Assembly: GCA_951802195.1 (NCBI GenBank)
Contig: OX637638.1
Location: 124,001 to 188,000 of the forward strand
Length of the DNA: 64,000 bases
Direction: 5' to 3'
From: Tausonia pullulans
Lineage: Eukaryota; Basidiomycota; Tremellomycetes; Cystofilobasidiales; Mrakiaceae
Shown here piece by piece: positions 20,574 through 31,174 of the stretch. The notes beneath the pieces were generated by a model that saw nothing but the letters and a program-made list of their open reading frames with translations, searched no databases and was not told the origin of the DNA. Position 1 is the first letter of the stretch; every line of letters begins with the position of its first letter. A program made the position numbers and the translations under genes.

Positions 20574-22016
20574 ATGCGCGTCGCCGTCTGCTCCTTCTGC
20601 TCCGTCTCGGTCTACCCGGGCCACGGCACCATGTTTGTCCGCAACGACTCCAAGGTGGGAATGCTGTCTCTTTTGAGTCTTCCGGGCTGCCTGGCGGGTT
20701 CGGCGCGCGTACGAGGAGTCGACATGGAACCGTGCTGACTGAATAACCGTCCGAAATTCTCATGGACGCGCTCTCGGCCTGCAGTGCTTCCTTTTCTGCA
20801 CGTCTAAGTGAGCCACCCCTCCTCTCCCCGATTCCCCGATATGAGGTGAGAGCCAGTTTCTGACTCGATTATGTCTCTGCAGGTGCCACAAGAACTTCAA
20901 GTTCGTTATCGTCTTTCTGCTTCCTCGTTCCGACGCGCGCGTATTCTCCAGTGCGCACAAGGCCTCCAGACAGCGGGCGTCGCCTCTGTTGGGTCTGCTT
21001 GAGGATCGGCCTGCTGCAAGCTGGTGTCGCCCTGTCGTCGGTTACTGCCGTCAGAGAGCGGACGATTGGGATGGTCGAGGCCATATCCTAGATCTCCAGG
21101 GCAGTCTCCCGCGCACCTGCCGTGCAAGGGGAGACTGACTCTTAGCATCCAGTTCTCAAGCGGTCGACACGGGAGCCACGCCGTAGTCATTGTGTTGGGC
21201 GTGGCGTCCCTCCCGGTTGAGGTGGTCCAGGCTGCATGTCTGGACTTGACACCTGTCTCGTGTTTGTAGCGAATGCTTCGTAGAACACGACATGACAGGG
21301 CCATTTAGTCGCGGTTCTCACAACCAGCTTCAGAACGCGCTACTGACCGCCGTTCTCTCTCTCTCTCTTTCCTCCAGGATGAAGCGCAACCCCCGCAAGG
21401 TCCGGTGGACGAAGTCGTTCCGCAAGGCGGCTGGCAAGGAGATGACCATCGTGCGTCGTCCTCGTCGTCGGCTTTCATTCTTGCCCTGTTGTAACGCGAC
21501 TGACAACTTCTCTTCCTCCCTCTCCTAAAGGACTCTACGTTCGAGTTCCAGAAGCGCCGCAACGTTCCCGTTCGGTACGACCGGGACCTTGTCCAGACGA
21601 CTATCAAGGCGATCAAGCGTGTCACCGAGATCAAGGAGCGCCGCGAGCGGGCCTTCTTCAAGAACCGGTGCGTCCTATTGTCGCTCAATCTTCTTTCGCT
21701 TCCATCTGGCTTACACAATCTCGGCTTTCTATCTTTCTTCCTTAGGATGGCCGGCAACCCCGCCCGTGCTGCCCTCTCCGACACCCGCGAGGTCTCCCGC
21801 CACCTCTCGCTCATCCAGCCCTCGTCCGGACTCGCGACGTCGGTCGACCCTGCCAAGGCGGAGCGCATTCGGGAGAAGGTTCGCGTCAAGTCCGCGGCCG
21901 AGAGCGAGCGCAAGCTCGCGCTCAAGAAGGAGCGGATGTCCAAGGGCGGCAAGCGGAGCGCCCTCGTCCCTGCCGAGGGAGGAGGTATGGGCATGGGCAT
22001 GGAGATGGACTCATAG
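20574..22016 (+). CDS. rlp24: Ribosome biogenesis protein RLP24
   Basis: Pre-60S factor of the eL24-like RLP24 family, a placeholder for ribosomal protein eL24 that recruits the AAA-ATPase Drg1 for cytoplasmic recycling. Exons: 20574-20654, 20785-20807, 20883-20900, 21378-21450, 21531-21667, 21746-22016; 200 aa. The zinc-ribbon CxxC pairs are clear: CSFC in exon 1, then FCTSKCHKNFK across exons 2 and 3. The core [20 protein letters not shown] in exon 4 is nearly invariant in the family, and the C-terminus is basic and helical. Exons 2 and 3 are only 23 and 18 nt. Intron 3 (20901-21377) is several times longer than its neighbours and contains three successive hairpins, a candidate intronic RNA. 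Confidence 0.95.
21102..21251 (+). ncRNA. Candidate structured RNA in rlp24 intron 3 (snoRNA-like)
   Basis: Three hairpins follow one another inside the 477-nt intron. The first, 21102-21137, pairs CAGTCTCCC with GGGAGACTG. The second, 21171-21210, pairs GGGA-GCCACGCC with GGCGTGGC-TCCC with one bulged G. The third, 21225-21245, pairs GTCCAG with CTGGAC and is followed four bases later by ACA. An ACA just after the last hairpin resembles an H/ACA snoRNA, and host introns of ribosome-biogenesis genes often carry snoRNAs. No clear H box (ANANNA) is seen between the hairpins, so the class is uncertain. Confidence 0.35.
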
Positions 22017-22916
22017 AGAGTCAGAGTTTCCACTTCTCAGTCTCTCTCCCATCTTCTCTTACATCACGCCTCCATCCCCGTCTTTCGCATTTTGTCTCCT
22101 TTTACCTGTCTCCTTTTTGTCTTTCTCCTCCCCTCCTTTCGCCATCGCCGCCCCTCCCTTGTCTGCCACAATCTGGATATACCCGTTACGAGCTTCCCTG
22201 GCTTCCAGTGCCACCGCCCTATCTCCTCTGCCTCTGCTGTGATCCGCAGCGTGTTTTGCGTCATCGTTCCGTCCTGCTTCCAGCACTCAAAGAGACTCCG
22301 CACCTGGAAGACCTGTTGAATCCAGTCCCGGTCGAATTCAAACTACGCTACCTGCAGCCCCTGTTCCAATGCGACATTCTCGGCGATCCGACTGACCCCA
22401 TTCGGCTGCTACTCGTTCTTTGAAAGGGGCCCGGCCTCCTCCTATGGCGGTTTCAGCCCTGACTGATAGCCCGCCTTGGAATTAGCTCGAAACGCACGTG
22501 AAAGGTGAGGCTTCTTGCATTCTCTCCAAAGTGCGAGCTGGAGAATTTCACGCAGAAAGATATCACCCTAACCCCCTACCCTCCATTGCGTGCGGTGATT
22601 CGACGGGACTACGGAAATCTCACAACCGCGAACGACAGTCGTCCGTCCTCGTGGACGGTGCCATGCCATCTGTACCCCCCCTGTCGAGCTACACCTGTAT
22701 GTTTCACAGCCCTCACCGATCATCTGACGATCCCCCAGCACAGTCTTTGGCGCGCAGATCTTCGCTCTGACCTGCTCACTTTCAACCCTCTTGTCTGGGA
22801 TCGGAGATGAAGCTGGGGGGAATGGTCCAGGAGGGAGATTGAAGTCACTCAATTTTGATCGCATTCCTCATCTAATGATCAGAAACGCCGCCTCTCCTGT
22901 TATCATCGCGATTTCG
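22017..22916. other. Long gap after rlp24, no gene recognised
   Basis: About 900 bases after rlp24. The first part is its pyrimidine-rich 3' flank. The rest has two short frames that look somewhat protein-like (around 22280-22420 and 22540-22810) but have no start, splice signals or family match. They could be worn remains of the gene whose CBM1-like end follows. Confidence 0.35.
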
Positions 22917-23266
22917 ACGCTTACCACTGATAACCCAAGCACTGCCTCTGCCAGGTCGACGACGGTTGCTCCTGTAGGCCTTGCGCGCATGACGATTATG
23001 CGAGATCTTCAGTTCAACCGACCTTTTGTCTTTCTGTCGCCAAGCCGTCACTTCTGCTGCTACTCCGTCATCATGTGCTGTCATTTTTTAGTACGGAAAG
23101 TATGGCGGAAAGAAGTTCACCGGCTCAACAGTGAGTGCTCGCTCGGAATACAGTATGTCTGCTCGTCCGCATGCGGCAGCGGATGCTTACCTTGCTCTTT
23201 CGTCCTCTTAGACTTACATCGCTGGGTTGGCCTGCAAGTTCATCAACGAGTACTACCAGTGCCTCC
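22917..23266 (+). pseudogene. CBM1-like cellulose-binding module copy, diverged or decayed
   Basis: A Ser/Thr linker-like stretch (TTDNPSTASARSTTVAPV, about 22920-22978) is followed by two exon-like blocks, 23092-23130 and 23212-23266. They read YGKYGGKKFTGST and TYIAGLACKFINEYYQCL. They align residue by residue with the CBM1 of the downstream GH10 gene ([13 protein letters not shown] and [19 protein letters not shown]), and the intron sits at the identical place and phase. Two of the four CBM1 cysteines are replaced by tyrosine, and no stop follows the last leucine. No catalytic domain is recognisable upstream. It is therefore either a dead duplicate of a CBM1 gene end or a much-changed gene whose other exons I cannot find. 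Confidence 0.55.
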
Positions 23267-24065
23267 AACACACTCGTTGGGGAGCCTTCCACATCCGCAT
23301 TTTGATCGTGTCGTCTCCCATTCTCTACCATCCCTTCCTTACCTCTCATTCCCTGGTCCGGGTGGCTTCTGGCACTTCCTTTATCTGCTTAGTCGAGTTG
23401 CCTCAATCTGTGTAACATTCATCTCTTCATCTTCTCATTTTAGAAAGGCTACTTCCGGCTCTTCTTAAGCTAGCCAGCGCGAGCCGATCTATTCTATCAC
23501 ACCGCCTTCTTCCACGCGATCTGCCGGCTTCAAGCGGCTCTCTCCATCTCTCTAAATTTCATGCTTTGGTCTTGTGGCCCATTTGATCGGGACTCAGCAG
23601 AACTGTGGAGCCCGGCGACCAGCCACCCATCACCTGTCTTGACTGCTTCGCCTAGTAGCAAGACGGCCATCCTGCAGCCATCTGGTGAGTTTCGCCAGTC
23701 TGGGGAATTCTTCCATGAAAATCACCTGACGATCTCAGGGCCCTCCGACGTTTCCCCTCTTCGTTGCGTCGTCGGTTTCAAAAGTCCCGATTTTGGTGCT
23801 AAGGAGGAGGACACTAGCGCACCGTCCTTTGCCGCGTTGTCGGTACAGGTCACAATTGACCGAGAGCGAGTGCGCGCCAGCACTAGGGGGACAACTCAGG
23901 GACTCAGGAGGCTGACATCGAAAGCCGCGAGGCAAAGAAGTCGCCACAAGTCCGACTTGGCAAGGGCGAGTGCCGCGTGTTCTCAGGCCCTTATAGCTCG
24001 ATGGCCCAACTTGCCTTCCCCTGCTTTCAATATTCGACCACCATCCCTCTCTTCTCCTCCTCACC
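23267..24065. other. Upstream region of the GH10 gene
   Basis: About 800 bases between the CBM1-like copy and the xylanase start. No reading frame is convincing. CT-rich sequence directly precedes the ATG at 24066. Confidence 0.4.
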
Positions 24066-26690
24066 ATGCCCTCCCCCTCGCTCCTCCTCCTCCCGCTGCT
24101 TGCGCTCTTCCCTGCGGCGTCGAACGCTCAGGTCTTCTCCGGGGGCGGGGATACGCCGGAGGTCTCCCTGCTTACGGACACCACCGCCTTCAACGAGTCT
24201 ACGCTCTCTAAGATCACCCTGAGGAGCGTCCTCGACAAGATCAACGCCGGCAAGTCGGCCGAGACCAAGTTCTACTTCGGCAGCTCGATTCACAACCAGT
24301 ACACTCACCCGTCCTCGATCGAGTGGACAAAACAGCGATTCACCGACACCTTCAACATCGCCGTCGCTGAGAATGATTGCAGTGAGTGAAAGTCTCTCCC
24401 ACTCGCTCATTGTCGTGCTCGTGTTCCTAGCTCCGTATCTGCCCGTGCGTGATTGAATGTGCAAACTGAACCCTGCTTTTATACGCGCCTCCTTCGTTTC
24501 GCATTCCCCATCACACAGAGTGGTACTCCACCGAGCCGACTCGCGGTGGCTACAACGTTGCTGCTTGCAAAGCGCTCAACCAGTATGCTCTAGACCGAGG
24601 CATCCCCTTCCGCGGGTGAGTCGATATGGACGACGACGACGTCAGACAGGGGATGGAGCTGGAATTTGGAGTGAAGATCACAGACTGACGAACGGGGCCC
24701 TTCTTACGCCCCCCTGTTTCCAGCCATTCCACCTTCTGTAAGGCCTATTTGGGTTCAACTGACGTTTCAGGTGACCCAAGCTGACTATTAGTCTCTTGTT
24801 CTATCATCAGGGCACAGTCAACGGCCTCAGTGGCTCATCGACGGCACTTCTAACAATCTGATCAACTTGAATGACCTCAAGGTGAGATGAGTCGCTGCAC
24901 TCGGCTCTCCCCATTTCGGAACTGACGTTTCATCTGGGCACCTCTTCAAGAACATCATCCCCAACACCGTCTCCTCGGTCATGGAGGGGGTCGGAGGAGA
25001 TGTCATCTCTTGGGATACCGTCAACGAGCCCTGGTGAGCACTTGCGCCAGCGCTCGTCCACCTTCCAACGGAGCAGCACAATGATGCTTTCCACGCTCCT
25101 CCGATTACAGGACCGACTCTGGATCCAGCGGTATGACTGAGACACAATGTGTTGTGAGCGCCAACCGCTGGTGAGTTCACTCTCTTCAGCGTGGCATCAC
25201 CTCCAGGAGATCCGCAGCTGATTATTGATGCGCATCCATTCGAGGCCCAACCTCGCCACCACAGGGGACACTAGCAGCGCTAAGCTGTTCCCGGATTCGT
25301 CGTTCATCGACCTCGCCCTCAACGCTGCCGCCAAGTCTCGCACCAAACTCGGCAAGCCAAACATGAAGCTCTTCGTCAACGACTGTACGTTGGGGTCCAA
25401 GATGACGAGCGAGCCCGTCGTGGCTGCCCCCGCGGGAGACCTAGGCCGTCTCACTCCCTTAAATTACTGACAATGTACTTCATCTCAGACAACGTCGGAG
25501 GCAACAACCCTTCGGCCGCTAAGACCGAGTGCGCGTTCAAGACCCTCACCCGTCTCCAGAATGCCAAGGTTCCCGTCGACGGACTCGGTATTCAGTCCCA
25601 CTATTCGGCCCGCCCTGGATCGTTCCCCACCAAGGCCTCCGCCCACGAGACGCTCGACAAACTTAAGTCGATGGGTCTCCTCGGCGCTATCACCGAGATG
25701 GACATCTGGGTCCCGGACCTCTCCAAAGAGGCTGAGAGGTACCAGGCCTCTATTTTCGGAGACATTCTTGACACTTGCCTCTACTCGTCCAACTGCAACG
25801 AGGTGAGTGGGGTAGATGTCTCTCTGGACGCCAAAATTGCGGACGCAGCCGACAGTGTCCTGATATCTGCCATTCATCACTGCTCTCTTCATAGTTCCTC
25901 GTATGGAACACCCGGGATGACGAATCATGGCTTAACGACTTCGCTCCTGTCAAGGCTAACTCGGTAACTAAGCGAATTTGCATCTTCTCGGCTGTCTAGC
26001 GTCGATCTGTGCGCGCGTCGGGCTGCTGATCATTCCGCGCCTTTCTCCCTCAGAGAGGAACCCTCTTCGACAGTAACGGGAACCCCAAGCTCGCCTACTA
26101 CGAGGGTGAGCCATCTTTCAACAGCAATCAGTCGAGGCAGTCAAACTGACTCACCAATCATCAGTCCTCGCCCGTCTTAAGAACTATGCCGACGGAGGCA
26201 AGGAGCCCTGCGCGACCTCTGATGGCAAGACTATCTGTACCATCAGGTGGGTCCTCCCTCTACACATGAAGGAGGCAGACCAATCCTGATTGAATCAATG
26301 TTCTATCCTTCAGCAGCAGCACTCCCCCTGCTGTGACTTCAGCGACTTCGGCCAAGCCCTCTGTCACTTCAGCAACTTCGGTCAAGCCCTCGGTCACTTC
26401 GACCACTTCCACGGCCTCGGTTCCAGTGAGATTCCCTGAAAGTACTCTTCCGGAGTAACTCTAACCCCTCCTCCCCGGTCTATCAGTCGACTACCACTTC
26501 TCCCCCCTCGACTGGTGTCGTCGCTAAGTATGGACAGTGTGGCGGACAAGGATACAGCGGTCCGACTGTGAGTCTCTCATCGGCTTGTGCGTTTTTGTCC
26601 CTGAAGCTGACACGACATCCTTTTGTTCAGACTTGCATCGCTGGATCCACCTGTACACTTTCGAACCAGTGGTACTCACAGTGCCTGTAA
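24066..26690 (+). CDS. Secreted GH10 endo-xylanase with C-terminal CBM1
   Basis: Endo-beta-1,4-xylanase of glycoside hydrolase family 10, secreted to cut xylan. Exons: 24066-24381, 24519-24615, 24724-24737, 24811-24881, 24951-25033, 25111-25170, 25245-25384, 25489-25802, 25895-25963, 26054-26105, 26165-26246, 26314-26425, 26487-26567, 26631-26690; 516 aa. A signal peptide ([16 protein letters not shown]) opens the protein. The GH10 barrel shows GHSTFWHSQRPQW, the acid/base glutamate in [26 protein letters not shown], the nucleophile glutamate in ITEMDIW, and [14 protein letters not shown] Ser/Thr/Lys-Pro linker with short repeats (PSVTSATSV) leads to a four-cysteine CBM1 ([26 protein letters not shown]). 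Exon 3 is only 14 nt and encodes HSTF. Two acceptors are AAG and GAG rather than CAG. Catalytic and binding residues are all present, so the gene looks functional. Confidence 0.93.
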
Positions 26691-27820
26691 GGGCCCCGAG
26701 TAGCGCCCTTCGTCGTTCGCATGACGAGAGAACCTCTAGTCATAGTCCTTCAGTTTTGCTGGTTCTTCCTTCAATGTCTCAGCGAGACAAACAATTCGTG
26801 TTATCCATGGTCTTCTCGATACTTTACTTCTCTACCGCTGAAGGATCAAGGACCACAAATGGCTGGGCATAGATGCTGTGCAGGAAGATTAGGGGACGTT
26901 CTTTGCGCTTTCGGTAATAAGTGGGAGATGGAGGTCATGCCGCCCCCATAATCCCTAGCTAGAACGATGGGAGGGCGGGCAAGCTCGAAGATATGTATCT
27001 GCACCTCGTTCTGCTTCTCTCTTCTCTGGTTGTTGTAGTCTGTCCGTGCCGCTCCTCAGACCGGATTCACTTCGTCTCTTATCAGTGTTTCGCTCTCGAC
27101 GTCAAGTTAGTCCGCTCTTCAGGCCGCCTCGTCTCGAGCGGAAGCCTCAGGATGCCGACGGTGCCTAAATCCGCCAGATCTCGGACTGGATCTACCACAA
27201 CTCCCACATCAGCTAAACTGCAATGATCATAAACTGACCGCCAACAATACTCACGAAGTGGACCTCGCGTAGGCCCGTTCGGCCAAGGGAAACTCATACA
27301 TCCTGACAGGTGCATCGCATCTCGCCGAACGGAGGCCTCCAGAGCGGGGACGCCCTTGCCTCTTTCCGCACTCTCTCCTATATCCCTCCGCTAACATTTG
27401 ACGCAGGTATTCCGAGGGTTCCCGCATGGTGATGACTACAATGGTTGTATCCGACAACGAGCTTGCACAAGTGTACGCCCAAAAACCAAGCAACTTTGCA
27501 AGAGACATCTCCAATCCCGCCCCGGTAATCGCCAGTTGAACGAGCAGAACCTCATAATCTCGCCGATCGGATAACGAGGAGGTCTTGTCCGTTATCGAGG
27601 TACCGGAGTTTGGCTTTCTTGACCACGAGTTGTCTCAGCGGAAACAAGTGCAGTCATGCTCAACCTTCAATTGACCGCTCTTCAAACCTCTTCAGTGCTT
27701 GCCGCTGCTTCCGTCGTTGAAACCCCATGCAGAACACTCCCGCTACCCTGTCTTGCTGTTCCATTTATCCATCTCGCACTCTCGCGCGCGCCATCCACGG
27801 CGTCCGCCCTCCGTCGATCC
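26691..27820. other. Convergent gap between GH10 and S28 genes
   Basis: About 1.1 kb. Between 27060 and 27540 some short plus-strand stretches read like protein (for example IRQISDWIYHNSHIS and NSYILTG), but frames, starts and splice sites do not connect and no family is recognised. They may be remnants of a lost gene. Nothing else is seen. Confidence 0.3.
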
Positions 27821-30756
27821 TTAGGGCTTAAAATCCTTGAGCCACTCTTTGACAAAGTAGATTTCCTCGGCGTGGATCTTCTGGATCCGAAGGGGCTCCT
27901 GCGAGGGGTCGGCGAGACCATTCTAAAGGGGGAAGGAGGAAAGAGCGGCTGGTCAGTTGAGGAAGGAGCGAGGGAGAGAACACAAGGGAGGGAAGCCGAA
28001 CCTCATCGTAGTCTGGCGTTGGAAATGATTCAGAACAACAAGATCAGCGCAGGAACGAGCCACAGAGAACGAGAGGAGTCCTACGGTGAACGGCATCTGC
28101 AGAGGGAGGCAACCTGATCAGATAGTGATCCAACTCGGAAGCACGCGCGCGCGAGCAAGCGACAGAACTTACCAGCGATAAGCTTGACCGGTCTAAGGAT
28201 CGAGTCCTCGCGCTTCTTAGCGTGGTCGCTCTGGGGCGTCGCGGGCCTCCAGGGGTCCGAGTCGCCGTCGATGAAGGCCAGGCTGCCATCATACATACAT
28301 ACATACACAGAACGATTAGCTTGGGTACGCGAGTGTTCAGAGGAAAGAGAGCAAAACGCACCGGTCCATTTCAATGTCATAGTCTCCGAGGTCATTGACA
28401 ACCGAGACGTTGGGCGTCTCGGGAACCTGGAAGAACTCCCCGGGTGGATAGGCCTTAAGCGAGCGAGTAAGGTGTCAGTGTTGGTTGTCCTGTGAGGACA
28501 CGAGCAGGTGGTAGGTCCTTCCGGGCGAACCTGCTTGCAGATCTTTGAGGTGTAAGAGAGGGTCAGGCGGTGAGAGACGATTCGAGGGCCCTTGAGGGGG
28601 GCTCCCTGGAAGTAGCCTATCGATATGCAGACAGTCAGAGGGGAGAAGACGGCAAAACATGTCAGGAGAGGAAAGCCGGCGTACCCCACTCAGTGCAGCT
28701 AAGGTAAAGACGCATGTTAGACAGAGCATGCGATCGAGCAAGGTTGAGACGAGCACTCACACCTGGAACAACCTGGAAAGAAGGATGTAAGCTGTGTTCA
28801 GGCGCGAGACACCGAAGAAAGAATATAGGCATCGAGGCTGACTCACCAGGTTCGCCACGTCTGCTTGAGGTCAATTTCGTGAAACTTAGTGTCATTATGC
28901 GTTCCGTAGCACTGTGCTACGAGAGTGAGGGGTCAGCCTTGTTCGGAGTAGTCGATTCAGCGCAAAGAAAGAGACGTACGGCGACGACGTCGATTTTCTT
29001 TTCGCCTGTGAAAGCATCGAGCTCTCCCTCGGGGCAAGTCTTGATCATGTGCTATCGAATAAGCCATATCGACAGGCTCGTCAGAGCCTCTCAAAATATG
29101 TCTGCGACCGAGAGGCAACATACCTTGATCCACTTGGCGTAATTCCGGACGATCTCTCCCTCCCGGTCGGCCTTGCTAGCCTGCGCCGTGAGGTCCGTCT
29201 CGGCAAGGACGTCGCAGAACTTGTAGAATGAGTTTGAGCCAACTTTGGGGTCCCAATTGCGGCCCTGCCAGTGGCCGAGGGGTGCGGAAAGGACGGAGGC
29301 AAAGCTGTGGATGTGTGATGTCAGCGACGATATCGGTGAGGTCGTGGAGGAAAGACCGACTCGTCGTCCTCGAGACGGGAAAGGCCGAAGAGGTTCTTAA
29401 TGCCCGTCGAGTTGGCGTCAAGGAGCTCGTCAATGATGAGGATCGCGGACTCGATGTCGGCGATCTGAGGCGGAGGCAGGATAAGCAGGTGAGATCCTGG
29501 CCAGACCGGACTTGAGGCAGAGAGAAGCGGGGCGTACGCATTCCTTTGGGCCCCATTGGCGAATGGCATCCATATAGTCTGACGGAGGAAGCGGTCAGAT
29601 AGACGATGTGGGAGATGAGATAAGCGAGCTGCTCAATAATGCTGCTCACCGGAATAGAAGACCTCGGCGTGTGTGACGGCTGAAGAGGCGATAGCGCCAT
29701 AGACGAGGTCCGGGAAGAGCTTCCTGTAAGGGGATGGTTCAGACCACGTCGTTAAATGTCGACCGATAGATGTATGTCTCACCTCATATGAGCGGCGCGA
29801 GCTCCGGCGTAGCTGTAGGTCACCGTGGCAATTAGTGCGCGCACCTCCTCACAACAAGAACTGCGGCCCGTACCTGCCGCCATAGTAGATCCAAGGCGTC
29901 TTCTTGCCCTTGCCACCCGTCAGATCGCCCTCGATGCCCTCGAAATTGACGCTCTCAATGAACCTCGCCGAGTCTTGGAGGGCCTCAGCGTTGTTGAGGA
30001 ACCGGAGTGAGTCCGTCGAGAGGTTCTGAGCCTTGCCGAACGGGTACGACTGGCCATAGTAGCGGTGCTCGAGGATGACCGGGAGACCGTGAGTCTCCTG
30101 TGAGATGAGGGAGGGGAGGACGTAAGTCGAAGTCTCGCCTGTGCGCGCGATGGGCCGGTCGCGTGAAGATCCTCCACGGACGTCCTTCTCTCATTTCATG
30201 AACGCATGCACGCACCTCAGCGATCCGCTTGATGATCCCCGTCTCAAGGAACGGTAGTCTGTTCTCCCCGCTCGTCTCCCCTCCATCAAGGACGATGACG
30301 GGTCCGCCCTTTTTGTAGTACACCGGGTCGAACCAGTAACGCTGGCAAAACGTCTGGCCGTGCTCCGCGGATCCCTTCGTGGCGAAGTGGGAGATAGGCT
30401 GGGGGTGGCAGTGGGCCTTGAACTTAGAGTGGTGAGGCTTGGAGAAGACGTGCTGGCTGTAGAAGGAAAGAGAGAAGAATCCAGGAGGCACTCGTCAGTC
30501 AGACAAGAACGAGAGAAACCCAGTCCTGAGCTGGGAGGGGAGAGATTCACACGTCTCCAGAGAGCCTCGAAGCGTCCACATCAACACCGGCAGCAACAGC
30601 ACCATTATCGCGGTCGGCAACGAGCGCCTGGTAGAGCCCAATCTGAGGAAGGCCGTCCCGGAGGAGAGCCTGCTCCTCCTTGTGGGAGAGGAGCGAGGAG
30701 GCTGAGGCCGCTGTAAGGGAGGAAGTAAGAAGGAGGAGGGGCGCGAGGACGACCAT
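27821..30756 (-). CDS. Secreted serine peptidase, family S28
   Basis: Prolyl-carboxypeptidase-like serine peptidase (S28), secreted or vacuolar, cleaving after proline or related residues. Minus-strand exons: 30756-30551, 30456-30216, 30097-29874, 29812-29783, 29723-29650, 29578-29538, 29464-29361, 29304-29124, 29051-28980, 28911-28847, 28772-28761, 28698-28685, 28616-28531, 28453-28362, 28282-28173, 28096-28085, 28012-28002, 27922-27821; 558 aa, normal for the family. A signal peptide (VVLAPLLLLTSSLTAASA) is present. FCQRYWFDP, EHRYYGQSYPFG and the nucleophile motif GGSYAG mark the alpha/beta-hydrolase core. WLFQVCTEWGYFQG, spread over four exons, the aspartate in FIDGDSDPW and the histidine in HHYDENG complete it. 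Four exons are 11-14 nt, yet every phase closes, and each restores a conserved family motif. Confidence 0.92.
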
Positions 30757-31174
30757 GGGCTCTCGACGAAAGGGGGGTGGTGGTTAAAGAGTGAGAAGGA
30801 CAAGGAGCATGCGGACGAGGAAGGGAGGAGAGCGACGGAGAAGGCCGAAGGGGAGCACACGAGGCTGACCACCTGTTCTCCTTGGCTAGCTGGCTGGCCG
30901 TCAGAAACGCTTATGAGCGATAATACAAGACAAGAAGGACGGTTCTAGCAGAAGATCGCTGGAAACAGAATCAAGGCCTAGCGCGAACACTTTGTGAGGA
31001 CCGTTCATCATCGTGGAAATTGATCTGAGAAAAGGACACACAATCAAGAAGAGGTAGGGCGTCATCAAAGAAAGCAAGCAGTAGGAAGAGAAGTGGGGAG
31101 TAGCAGCAACAAAAGAGGGGTGGCGAGAGGGGTGGCAATCCATGTGGGGAGGAGAAGATCACGAGGATGGGAGC
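30757..31174. other. Tandem gap between CTL and S28 genes
   Basis: The 3' flank of the CTL gene and the promoter of the S28 gene (both genes are on the minus strand). It is purine-rich on the plus strand. No gene is seen. Confidence 0.45.
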
